Part shown: in pieces, positions 34,652 to 46,642 of the stretch
Layout: the number at the start of each line of letters is the position of its first letter
How positions within the stretch are numbered: the first letter of the stretch is position 1
Origin: Balanoglossus misakiensis
Taxonomy: Eukaryota; Hemichordata
Assembly (NCBI GenBank): GCA_040954595.2
Contig: CM082579.2
Location: 5,146,001 to 5,210,000 of the forward strand
Reading direction: 5' to 3'
Length of the DNA: 64,000 nt
Notes under the pieces: generated by a model
The model's input: only the letters and a program-made list of their open reading frames with translations
Told to the model about the DNA's origin: nothing
Database searches by the model: none
Translations under genes and position numbers: made by a program

Positions 34652-37600
34652 GAGATACCAATGCGTCAGTCACCCCCTGTAAGAGGCAGAGGACTGCTCT
34701 ACCCATGCCCCCTTTTCACCGGATGGCGATACTAGGCGGCAGGCATGGACCATTTGTCGATAACAGGGGGGGCGTTTGTGTAAAACACCCCCTTCTTTGT
34801 GACAGGGATGTACAGATTTCTAAGAATAATTGCCAAATTGTGAGATATATTTGTACATGTTCTATATTGACCTCATTTACAAACTTTTCATGACAACTTG
34901 ATTTAAAAAAAAAAACTGATAACACTTTCTGGTGTGAGAAAAAAATGTAGTCGTCACCGACTAGATGCGATTAGATATCTTCCCTCTTAATCAAATGGTT
35001 CATTCCTGTTCAAGCGACAATCCCATCTTACACTGACACCACATTCCACCTTGAAACCACCCTAACCATCCCTGTTCGAAAATGGTTTACCCTGTCGAGG
35101 AGAGTGAACCTCTTTTTTTTTTCGAGAGGGATGGATAGGTCATTGTGTCATTAATTTTACACTGGTGCTTGAGGGTTTAAATGGATAAGTTAAAATACAG
35201 AGTAACTGCTGACATCCTGTGCTCTCCTTCCCCCCTCCCCTCTCATCCCCTGCCCCTCCCAGTAAAGCATAACCTCTGCCTTCTAAGTACAAGGGCTGAG
35301 ACTGACTGACACTCTGCAAGGGTCGCATTAAGAACAGTTTTGATACTGGCTATCTACTAACATGTAATGTTATAGAGTATAAAAAAAACACGTTAAGTAC
35401 TGATACGATGCCCTGGTATTCATTCAATCCGGATACGCGGAGTCACACTTGGTGGGAGAAATCTGACGTCTGGAAGGGAGGAAATTTTTTTCATCCTTGC
35501 ATGAGATTGTATTCTGTGAAGTACATCCTTCCACGTCAGTTGAATTCTGTCAGTGTTGACTCACAATATCTTGATCCATGAATGCCAGGCAAGCCATAGT
35601 CAGCAATAAGGAATATTTTCGCTTTTCCGGTGTGCTCTCGTTTCCCATCTCGTCACTCTGGTAAACAAATAAGCGACATATAGTTTTCATGCTTTTATTG
35701 TTTTTAAAAATAAACGGCTATAATATCCTCTTGGTTTCATCACCTCCACATAACAGTACTTGCATCTAACCCTTTCATTGTTCATACTCTCATGCTGAAA
35801 TTAACCTGTGCATGTCTTTCATGTTCCCTACAAGAGCGCAAAGTGACCAAAATTTCACATTTTGGTGAAAATATGCGGGTTACGAATGGGGATACTGTTA
35901 CATTAGTGATGTGATCAATGACAATGGAAGGGTTTACTGGTGCCAATTTCTTAGGTTTTTTTGTACATTTCTGCTTCCTTTTAATCATTTCATTTATTGA
36001 CTGTACACTCTTCCCCGTTTTCTCTTCATTTTTCTGCCATATCACTCCGACTTTTTTATTGCAATGCATGTGAACCCCAACTTGTAATAATTATTTTCGT
36101 TAATCTGCAGCAGTTTCCTAGTGTAAGATTCTTTTTCACGTTTTAGTTTGGGTTACTGCTGCTGTTGTTGTTTGAGTTTTGTTTACACTGGAGTGCTGCC
36201 AAGGAATTTGCATGCGGAAATGGAAGCACATGTGGGACTGGGAAAGTAAACGGATCTTTGCTGCTTTAAGTGGCCCAGCATCTTGCCATCCATTCGTTGT
36301 GTATAGGCGTAGATACACAGTACCAGACTGTACTTAATGCATCCATGGCAGTATCTGAATACTGCAAGCTACTTGTTATACTCGACACACAACTCACTCA
36401 AGTTGGATCTTGTTGATAATACTGTCAGAATCTAGACCGGCACTCCGACTTCATAAGAACGTCGTTTATGGGAACCAGACTATTAAAACAGACAATATAC
36501 GTCTGGTAGATATAGGTAGATGAAGTTACCGGGGTGAAAACACCTGAGAATTTTATGACAAAATCGCATGTTTTTGTTCAACGTAGGTTTGGGTATCTTT
36601 TCAGTGGTTTTTCCCATGTTCACTGCCATGGCAACAGGCATTACATCTGTCAGAATGAAACAAGTCAAAATTTCGTCAAAATAATTGTGTGTGTTTTGAT
36701 CAAGTTTAACACACACATTCAAATCTTCACTTTCATCGCATTTGAAGGTTGGTTTACTTACTAGAACATGTTCACATGGAGATTTACTCAGATCTAACAG
36801 ACAACATGACAGTGTCCACGACGGTGAAGATTGGAAAGCTCAGTTTTTAAGGAAAGTCAGAGTTCAGAAGTCTATTTCTGTCAGGTCATGTGTTCACCAG
36901 AATCGGGTTTTGGAATATCAACCATGAAATGCTGCACATTCAGTATTTGATGCTTGTACAAATAAATGTTTACCAGAAGGGAAACAAAAACCAAATTTAT
37001 AACTTTTGGCAGCAGAGAATTGAAATTTGACTAATGTTCTGACAATTGTGCTTGTACAGATAATAAATTCTCATCAATTCAAAATGAGGTAAATTAAAAG
37101 AAAACAATTCCAAAGAAATTCCAACTAAAATCTAATTACAATACATGTATACAGTAGATATGTAGTATCTGAAACACATGGCTGCAAGGCTATGAACTCT
37201 GGCGGTCTACTCTAAACAGTTTTTTTCAATCATGTAATGTATTAAGACTTCTATGATATAGAAAATGGGTGTATTCATTGGCTTCTTGAAAACTTGGGAA
37301 TGCCACTTGAGGGCGCTTTCCCCGACCCAAACCAGCAAAGAGTCAGTTTTGCCACATATAGTCAATGACTCGTACTTTGTGTTTATTCAGATTCCACAAG
37401 TGAGTGTGCCATTATGAATGAAGGTAATAATGAAATTACCATGTGTAATCAACTTGCAAGCATTTGAGGAAACCCGTAGCTGTTCAAAACAGAAATTTAA
37501 AGTCCAACTTGATGTCGGAATCCTGACTTGTGAAAGTGAGATTTTGTGAGGGGCAGTGTAACTTTTAAACTTATGGAAACGATAATTGTAATTCAGTATT

Positions 37601-40070
37601 TTTGAAATTCCTCCACAGGATGAAATGAAATACCTTTCTTTGTAAATGTACGATACATGTTTTATTTGTGCCATATTACGAATTTTTTTGCATTATCATA
37701 AATTAATTCTTAAATTGCTAATTTATTTCAAATTGGTATAATGTCATAAAGAAGTACTTTTTCCCTGAGAATTTGTATTTAAATGTTTTAAGAATTAATG
37801 CATGCAAAGCATAAATGGGAACAGCAGGTAGTTGCATGCTGTTAGCATTTTTAAATTTGACAAATGACATGCATATTTCTGGAGCAATCAGTCATAATTA
37901 TAAATTTGGCTTCAATATTTGTTATCCCATTAGAGATGGATAAAATTTGCACACAAAAGATGTGATTTGACATTTCACAATTTCTTCTTGAAATTATACT
38001 CATCTGGGAGTTCAATGTCGGATATTCAAACTTAATGGTACCTTCATTATCTATTGGTTTTAAGCACTTTTGCCATTTTATGCAAATTTTAGTGGCCATT
38101 TTGTATCAGTATGGTAATAATTTCTGTAATATGTGCAAAGCAAATGCTTCATAAATCACTATTTACTTTCTTTGATTCTTTGAAAATGGAGCCTTTTGGT
38201 CACCAAGCAATCATTTCATCTGTAAATTTATTGACTTTTTAGCATTTCTCTTTCAAGATTGAAATCTTCCCATTTTATGATCATGTATGTAAATTGCCAT
38301 CAGTGGCTGTTGACTCAGAAATGTTATTTTTCTACTGTGGCCTGTTTATTTATTTTCTGTTATTTATTGTTGATTTTGCTCGCGACTGTAAAATTTTGGA
38401 ATGTATATCCATGGTAGAATCTTGTGGTGTGTCTAAACGTTGCACATCAACATGAAATTCAAGGCATGCACCAATTCATTCTATGCATCTGTCATTTTTT
38501 CAAGTCATGTGGTGAGTTGACGATTCCCACAATGCCTTGTGAAGCAGGGTAGATTCTAAATGCCTTTCTGTGTGCATGCTTATTGAACAGACACCGACCA
38601 GTTGCATTCTGGGATGACCGGAAACTTATTGCTAAACTTCCTCAGTGCAATTTGAAATTTGTTAGTGTAGTGTCTAAATCTGAGTACAATTTTGATGAAT
38701 TGTGTAGTGGGGGGGTCGCTGAGCTGATTATGCGCAAATTTATATCAAAAACCTCCCAATGATTGTTATGTTGAAATGTAATTTGGATTCATTGTGTAAA
38801 TCTGTGGTGTGAATTAGCACCACATACCACTGGAGATATTTAAAAAAAGGGCAGGTTTATCGAGCAACAGTGATATAGTTGGGATGTCACTGTTGTTACC
38901 CAATCAAAATGCTAGTCTAGTCCCCAAGGTTGTCAGTGTTGAGTTGGAAAATGTTAAAAATGGGGTTCATTGCATGTAACTTAAATATGGCCGGAACATT
39001 TTTTTATCCCTCGGGAAAGAAATTTGATTGGAAATTGGTGCTGTATCCGGGGGCAAGATGATCGACAAACAAGCTGGATTTGTACGCTTCCAGGAAATCC
39101 TGGATTTTAAAACCACCCCGAGTGTGAGAAATGACAAGGATGCCAGGTGGCTCGTGCTTGCATGTCAACTGAACACAGCACGCAGCTTGTGGCATCAAAA
39201 TTTGCTGAAAGGAACTTGCCTCCAAATTAAGCTAACAGTGCAAACCTGCTTGTTACAGAATCAAATATAGCTACCTGTAGAGATCAACTAGATATTGTAA
39301 TCAGTAAATGTAGTGTGGTGTAGCGTATTGTAGATTAAGAATCCCCTGATGTCAAAGGTGCAGCAGAATTTGTAAATCTTTCAGGGGTTCCGTAAATCGC
39401 CCAAATAAACGGGAGAAAAAAATCACCGCTGCTTTGTGAAAGTGGAAGAAAGAAATGTAGAAAGTATTGGAAAAAATTTTGCTCTTGTCCCGTTACTGTC
39501 AATGTACTCTGACCAACTATTGTATGGTTGCGTTGAATTCTTCAAGTGTCACCTGTGTGTAAGTTTGCTCGGCTGAAATGACAATAAATTTGAGTGAAGC
39601 CATGTTAGAGTCTCGTTTCATTTCTTTCTCTTTTTGTGATGGGGTTGATAGTGGAACGGAGTGAAGTGAAGGCAATTTTCGTTCATATGTGATTTTTACC
39701 CCAATTAAGACTTTCCTCCCGAATACCCGTAAAATCAATATCAAAGACGTATGAGACCTGTGGTTTATTATAAATCCACTGTTGGCGGACGACAACGAAC
39801 ATTCAGCCTATCTGTAAAGTTGCTGACAGCGGAGCTAAAATGATCTGAAGCAATGTAACCATTGGTAACAGATGCATTCCCAGCACATCTCGCGTTATTT
39901 CACGAGAACGTTGATCATGGGCTTCCCTCACTGTGTCCCACAATGCATTGCTGTTTACATCGCAGTTGCTACAAAACAATTTCCAGCAACCGTCTGCATT
40001 GTTGTTGCGACAGTGATCTGACAACCGGTTCCCACAGTATCCGTGTGCAGTGTCCGATCACGTTGGAAAT
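34652..40070. other. TRIM2/3 3' UTR and spacer to the CFAP97 gene
   Basis: No further coding exon is seen. AATAAA-type signals occur at about 35709 and 36959, and either could end a long TRIM2/3 3' UTR. A pair of inverted 19-nt arms (35767-35785 and 35918-35936) and a CTCF-like match (37303-37314) lie here. The last 200 bases before 40071 are richer in CG and are probably the CFAP97 promoter and 5' UTR. Confidence 0.55.
37303..37314 (+). promoter_or_regulatory. CTCF-like site
   Basis: CCACTTGAGGGC followed by GCT matches at 11 of 12 core positions. It lies between TRIM2/3 and CFAP97. Confidence 0.3.
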
Positions 40071-43000
40071 ATGTCTGACGACCTAGACGAATCGATCGAC
40101 CACGATTTCTTCGACTTGGGCGACGAGAAAAATCAGCGATCGCGGGATTGGCGCGACCACAGTCCGGATAGACATCGTTCGAGTCCAGACAAGCATCGAT
40201 CTGAAGGTAAACAAAATGGCGGTGGTGGGGAATGGACTTCGCTTGTCACTGGAAGCGCTAGATCTACCGGCAGTACAGGCAGTAAGAGAGAGATTAAAAC
40301 AAAAATACCGACCGGCACGCCACGGGAGGACGACTTTGACTATTCATCCGATGAAGACCACTTAGAAATTATAAAACAAAGTCGAAATGATCGCAAGAAC
40401 ACCGACAACAAGCAGAAACATGCCACACGGGATGACAGTCCCAAAGCCACGGAGTCGGACAAACCTCGCAGAAACTTGAAAAGTGCGGGCCCAAGACGAC
40501 TAAGTCCAAGGCAGGATAAACGTCCAAAAGACCCGAGTCCAAGGCGGGATAAAGACAAGAAAGGTGACTCGAGATATAAGAAAGGACACGGTGCAGACTC
40601 AGGTAGTGAAAGTGACTCTGATTACAGTTATTCCTCTTACACCAGCAGCAGCGATTACACATCGTACACTGACTCCGAAAGCGAAATCACCGATGTGTCC
40701 CCGCTTTCAAGCCCGCAAGGTAGCCCCCGCAGGCAAAGGCGGTCAAAGAAGACCGGATCGGAAGACCCCGAGCAAACCCACAGCCCGGTAGAGTCGCCGA
40801 AACGGGTGACCCTAGGAGGTAAGCCGCCAGCCAGACCCCTGTCGGCCAAGCGGAGCCCCCGACACAAGGACTTCGTTCAGTACTCTGGTATGACACCGAA
40901 CGGTCAACGCGATGCCCTTATGCACAGTACAGACAACAGGGACTTGAGTCTCCTTCTACGGGCCGTCCTTGAACTTGACGAGTCTGCCAAGCAGACTTTG
41001 AGACAGGGAATCAGTGAATCGTCCGCACAGAAGGTTCTCTTTCAACCGGAGAAACCCCAACCACAAAACCGGAAAAATTTGTCGTTCAGCAATGACCGAG
41101 TGAGACAAATTGACTCAGAAAATCAGAGACTGCTTAGAAATATATTGAAGAACACTAAGCCCAAACCAAAGAAAAAACCGGTGGAGCCACAACCAGTGAT
41201 GCTAAGTCATGCTGCTCTAAACAGAGCTAGGCAACAGAGGAGAATAGAACGGGAAAATTTTGTAAGTATGCAGTGTTGTCGGGGGGGGGGGGGGGGCTAG
41301 TGGCCCTTTAACCCTTTCACCACCATGGTTCAGTCCAAACCCATTGATTTCTGTGGTACGGTTGGACCTCTAAAAAGAGGGAACTGGTGGTGAAAGGGTT
41401 AAAATGATATCACTCACATGTTGGAGATATTACATTCCCCCTTGCCAGAGTGGAACCCCCCCCCCCCCCCAAAAAAAAAATAGACCCTGGCAAAGGGGGA
41501 CATATCCCCCCTGTTGATGCAAGCCCGAATAGAACACTGGTATGGCACACAGATGTATGTTATTGTTCCACATATGCTTAGCTACCACACCTCACTAAAA
41601 CTGCACATACAAAAGTCACCGATATAATCAGAAGCCTTTGTGTTCTTTCTGTCCCAGGCAAAATTTCCTTATTTGATGACCCTTGGGATCAAATCATACA
41701 ATGCTGGCATCCAACCAACCATTGATAAGATAATTTTGAAAGTGCGATAATACATATGTTATCGTGGGCGTTACCTGGTCAGAGCCAGCTACCAGTGAGT
41801 TGTTTTCAGGAGGGTTACCATGGGGATCATGTTATCTGCATGTCATGTGCCATTTACTGATAAAGTAGAAAGGTTATGACAGGACAGATACGGAACAAAT
41901 GCATACATGTAATTGTATGGTCCAAAGATATAAATGTCTTTTCTGACCAAAAAGATTATGATTTTGTGGGTTTCCTAAGAAATACACGAAAGCATACTGT
42001 AGTACTTTTACAGTTTGCATCTTTAGATACATGTAGCACGAAGTGGACATGCATCATTACTGGCAAAATTCGATCAATACAGGTTCGTGTAGAGACAAAG
42101 AATTTTTTTGTTCATCCATAAATCAATATGTCAGTACAAGAAACAACAATGGTGTAACTTACTATTTCCAACCACTGAAGTAAGACAAATTTCGTAGCCG
42201 CCTTTTGGCAATCTGAAGTTAGACTGATAGAGACATGATTGTACTTGCGCAAGTCAGTCTGGATTAGAGAAAATAGTCAGCTGTCCACAAAATACCACGT
42301 CAGCACCTTGCAAACATTTCAGTATCGCATTAAATGCACTTAAAAACTACAATGTACACAAAGCACTGTATAGAAAATGTCACAATGCACCCCCGAGTGT
42401 AAATGCGCGTTTGAAATTAAATTACTCCCAGATTCGTTAAAATTCTGAACCACAAGGTTTCCAGGTGTTTTGAAGGTTTGGTGGTACATTCTGCTATTTC
42501 ATTTTGCCATTAAATCCCCAGGGGGTTATAGTACAGAACTGCTAGATTACATCCACGGAAAGGTGATTTGGTTTGCTTTTGTTCCTTCATTTAAATCCTG
42601 TGTGAATTTGTGTCATCTACATGTATGGATAAAAGTTGTATCTCCATATACATTGTAGTAGTACACGTCGTATATAGATAGATGGTGTTGAATGATCCTA
42701 CTTTGGCTTTTAGGTAATTTCAGATTAAATACAAATGTTGGTAGTGTCTGTTGATAGCAGTGTCAATTGAATAAAAGAGTTTTATTTGCTAATGGCAAAT
42801 GTTAACACGTTTTATGAGTATCATAAATTCTCTTAGTTGGCAACCAAGATTGAATTTTCCGTGCTAAAATAACCAAGAGAACACATTGGCATATTCCCTG
42901 TGAATGAGTTTTATCGGGTGAAAGAAACTTGCTGCTTACATAGACCCAGTGCTAACAAAGGAACACAAATGCACTGGAGTTTCACCATGGGATAACTACC

Positions 43001-44937
43001 CCCCCCCCCACCCCCTTCAACAAAATAATTGGAACAGTGAAGTTGGCTGAACAAACAGAGCCTTAGATACCAATGGCTCTTGCTTTGTTACAGAAGATGA
43101 GTGGGCTACACGTTTATGTGGTGGCAGTGCGCAGTCCTTTGTCATGACTGTTTCTGCATGAGAGATTCTGAAAGGCCGTGTCCTGAAGAGCTCCCATAGA
43201 CTGGGTGTTGTTTGGGGGGCCATGTAAACCATACACCAGGGAGTTGAACGTCTTTTGGTGGTGCGTTCGTCTTTTGACAGTAAATGGGTAAGAAAAAAAA
43301 GACTGCAGCTTAGGTGTAAGATTTTCCACCACCATGGAGTGAGGTGAAAGAATGATTGATAACAGCCGGCAGGGGATACAATTACTGGATTTTTCTCCTG
43401 CAGAACCGAGAAGGCGCGTGGGGGTCCTTGTGTTATTAAATTGTAAATCTCATCAGTGGTCACCATGGTGATCTTACGCTGTTGGCTGGCTCGGTTGAAC
43501 TCGAGGTTAAAACCACCATTGTGGTGTTAGTCGGCTTTGACTAGGCAACAACAAGAATACGTAGCCACCACTGTAAGACTGTTGGTACACAAAAATTAAT
43601 TATATTTTCATTCAGGTTCACACGTATTTTGATATATACAACATAATAACTGACACTAAGTTCACATTCAATGCCAGAATAGAGGAAAAAATAATAACTT
43701 ACTGATATATGTAAAATTTAGACAAAAGTTTGTGTAGACAGCCAATGTATTTCAACAGTGACTTAATCAATCAACATGAAATATGAACCTGTAAAAGGAA
43801 AGAGTGTTCATTAAAGTTCACATTTCTGGGGAACTCAGGAAATTACCAAAATGGCCCAGAGTGCATTTTAGTCCATTTCCACTCTGCCCTGATGGCTTCC
43901 TGTGAACGCATTTGGTTACTTTCAGCACGATTCTAAGCGCTCGATGAAATTTTGATATTTTTTTCCTGTCTACTCTGCACACAAAACTGTGGTTACTATT
44001 TTCTTTTAGTCTCCACACAAAATTGTACTCAGTGATTGAAATTCATAAAGAATTGTGTGTTAGCTTCAAACATATCTGATCTCACAGAAGAATGACTACA
44101 TACAAATGTATAATATGTTGTTTCATGCGTAATACTATTCATTGATATGCCAGTCGCGCATCCACGGTTACACTTCAGTGCTTTTCAGGACTTCCTATCA
44201 TTGTGTGAAATAGATAAGACAAATTGGATTACTCTCAATCCTTATCATTTGTTATTTATCTGATAATGGGAGCCAATTTCTAGCTTATGTGAGAGACTAC
44301 ATAATGTAGCAGTCCAATTGTAGGTTGTTTCTTGGCAAAAACTTAGTGAGTTTCTCCGTCTCCAAGGCAGTATAGCATCTACAGCCTTCAGAAACTGCAT
44401 CCATCACTAATCGATGCAACATTCTGTTCACAGGAAATGTTGAAGAGGATTGAGCGTCAAAAGGCTACTCGGTATCTACAGAGGGATACTCTGCTGAAGG
44501 AACACGACAAGCAGTTGACGTTTGGACTCCAAGTGGCCAGGACGGGGGAACGTCCGGCAAGCGCCAAGAAGTCGCGGTCGACAGGTACGGCCATGATTCA
44601 CGCAATGCCTTTATATTAGATATGCACATTATTTTTTCTTTATCTATTTCTCAGAGTTGCCATTGCACTCGAAAAATTAAAATCTGTAGTGCAGTATTTT
44701 AGTTGAAACATATCCAAAAAAGTCAAACACTTATGAAAAAAAAAACTTTAGTTCTGACAATTTTTTTTTCTCCTTCTCAACCCGACAGCTAGAGTCTACA
44801 CTCAGTCAATGGGATCTCGCACCTCCAGCATATCCAGTCTTCAGAGCCAGGGCCTGCGCTCCACAAGCGGCAGTCGACCGACCAGTGCTAAAAAGCCACC
44901 AGAGAAGGCAAAACCAGCCTGGGAAGACAGATGGTAG
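40071..44937 (+). CDS. CFAP97: CFAP97 / hemingway-type cilia protein
   Basis: Three coding exons: 40071-41261, 44434-44584 and 44789-44937 (phases 0, then 1), 496 residues; human CFAP97 is 532. The N-terminus has the conserved acidic D-H-x-FFD motif (SIDHDFFDLGDE). The middle is a low-complexity Ser/Lys/Arg region with TDVSPLSSP, as in the human protein. The hemingway domain spans the exon junction: DLSLLLRAVLELD, VRQIDSENQRLLRNI, LSHAALNRARQQRRIEREN, then LKRIERQ and a basic, Ser-rich tail ending AWEDRW. Hemingway proteins are needed for ciliary and flagellar axonemes in flies and are cilia-linked in vertebrates. The start is the ATG at 40071. Poly(A) candidates are at 45439 and 46171. It is convergent with CARS2. 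Confidence 0.93.
41281..41296. repeat. Poly(G) run of 16
   Basis: A homopolymer of 16 G lies just inside the first CFAP97 intron. It is paired, 160 bp later, with a C15A10 run (41456-41480). Length is likely to be polymorphic or misassembled. Confidence 0.9.
41307..41403. mobile_element. 97-bp miniature terminal-inverted-repeat element (copy 1)
   Basis: Perfect 18-bp inverted ends at 41307-41324 and 41386-41403 (tttaaccctttcaccacc and its complement) flank a 61-bp core. The core is related, in inverse orientation, to the copy near 58.9 kb: 21 of 24 bases match between 41323-41346 and the complement of 58924-58947. There is no coding capacity. This size and structure fit a MITE inserted in CFAP97 intron 1. 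Confidence 0.7.
41437..41499. repeat. Inverted repeat enclosing a C15A10 homopolymer
   Basis: The arms cccccttgccag (41437-41448) and ctggcaaaggggg (41487-41499) are complementary. The loop between them contains 15 C followed by 10 A (41456-41480). It lies immediately downstream of the miniature element and may be part of the same or a nested insertion. Confidence 0.6.
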
Positions 44938-46642
44938 CTCGTCCGGACAACCTATTCCCAGTAATTGTAATCCTTCTGAGTCATTTTACAGGAATGTACC
45001 GAGAAAGTCGTTTTTATCGAATGGATAATTTAATTTTTAATGCTAAATTAATAGATTCTTACAAAAACTTACGGAAATGTTCTGCTGAGCAGAGAGAGTT
45101 CTTTTTTTTTCTTGAAATTTACCCTGATCTTCTCATTTTGAAGAATTATTTGAAATGCAAATTACTGATGCAATCTACCCTGAATTAACCTTGTATATGG
45201 TTTGCGCCCATTGCTAATATGCAAGGTGAAACCATTCTCCAGAAATTATAAGTCATATCGCAGATAACGTGGCATTTATGTCCTTCATATTCCTAACAGT
45301 GGACAATCGATTCACAAAGAATATGAAGCCTAGTATGAAGTCGTAACTTTGAGTAAGTTGAAGACACAAATTAATGAATCTTAGGAAAGTGCAATAGTGT
45401 GTAAATGTATACTTTTGAAATAGAACAGAACAGACTAAAATAAATCAATACTATATAATGGACACTTGCACACACTTCAAGTGTTTCTTTTGCTCCTTAC
45501 GATTGAAAAGAGTACAGGCAATGTTTAAAATTTTGCTTTCAGTTTATTTTAGTACCGGCATCGTCTGACTTATGTCACGAGTCTGTATTACCATATCAAT
45601 GGTAAAACTATATAGCTGATAGTAGTGCTGTATTAGTAGATGCTGACATTATTTAGCTCAGTATGTATGTAGTACACAGTGTGTGTGTTGTGTGTGTGAC
45701 CTGGAAAGTTCAATTTATCCCAGCACGGTAGAATGGCAGTTTTTTTTCCCGTTACAAATGTTTAAAAGGGTGATCTGATGATTTTAGATGTACGAGTTGT
45801 ATATGCTGGGTCAGAAAGATACTCATATTGATTTAATTTTAAATCGTTGTCCAGAAACCTTTTCTGCTGCTGATGGTATACAGCACATTAAAAAATTTGT
45901 AGAAGTGCGTATTTTATCATTTTCCTTCTGCAAATTTTGAAGTTCTTTTGTTGTGAACAAATGTTTTTGTTACATTTTTTTCTTTACAGATGTATGAATT
46001 TACAGCACATGAATTCCGAGCAAACTTGTAGCAGCTGTGATTTCCAATATTTTATAATTATTGTAATTTTTGCAATTACGAATGATATATATGCCTGCTT
46101 TGCACTTCATAAGTTTTATTTCATAGAGCTATATTATCTGTTGCTGATTGTGATTTTGATAATCCTTCAGAATAAAGTGAAATATTATTCAATTCAATCT
46201 GTCCGTCATCCTTCTGTTGATCTGATAGAGGTGACACTGTTTACAAGCAGTTGTGGGTTGTTCTTAGTTTGGAACCATCTGGTTTTGTGAAGTGAAATGT
46301 TGCTTCATCCAGATTAACTTCTTGCTGGCTTGAGCGCATCAACAACCTGGCCGATGAACATACTGTACTTGTAGTCTGGTCAAAAATACTTGTAGTTGTG
46401 GGGAAGATAACGATCAGCTAAAATCTTCTTAAAAATCTTAACCTATTTTTAAGATTATTGTCCCTACACACACACACATTCCGGAACATGAAATGTTAAA
46501 TTTCTACATATTCACTCAAGCAGCAGAATATGAAAGCGTGCAGTGTTTTCACTGCCATCATTTTATCATCACTGGAGTGCTGCCTACAAGTACTGACTTG
46601 ATTCCACTTGGCTTCGCTGGAGGGATTTCATTTGCATTCGTG

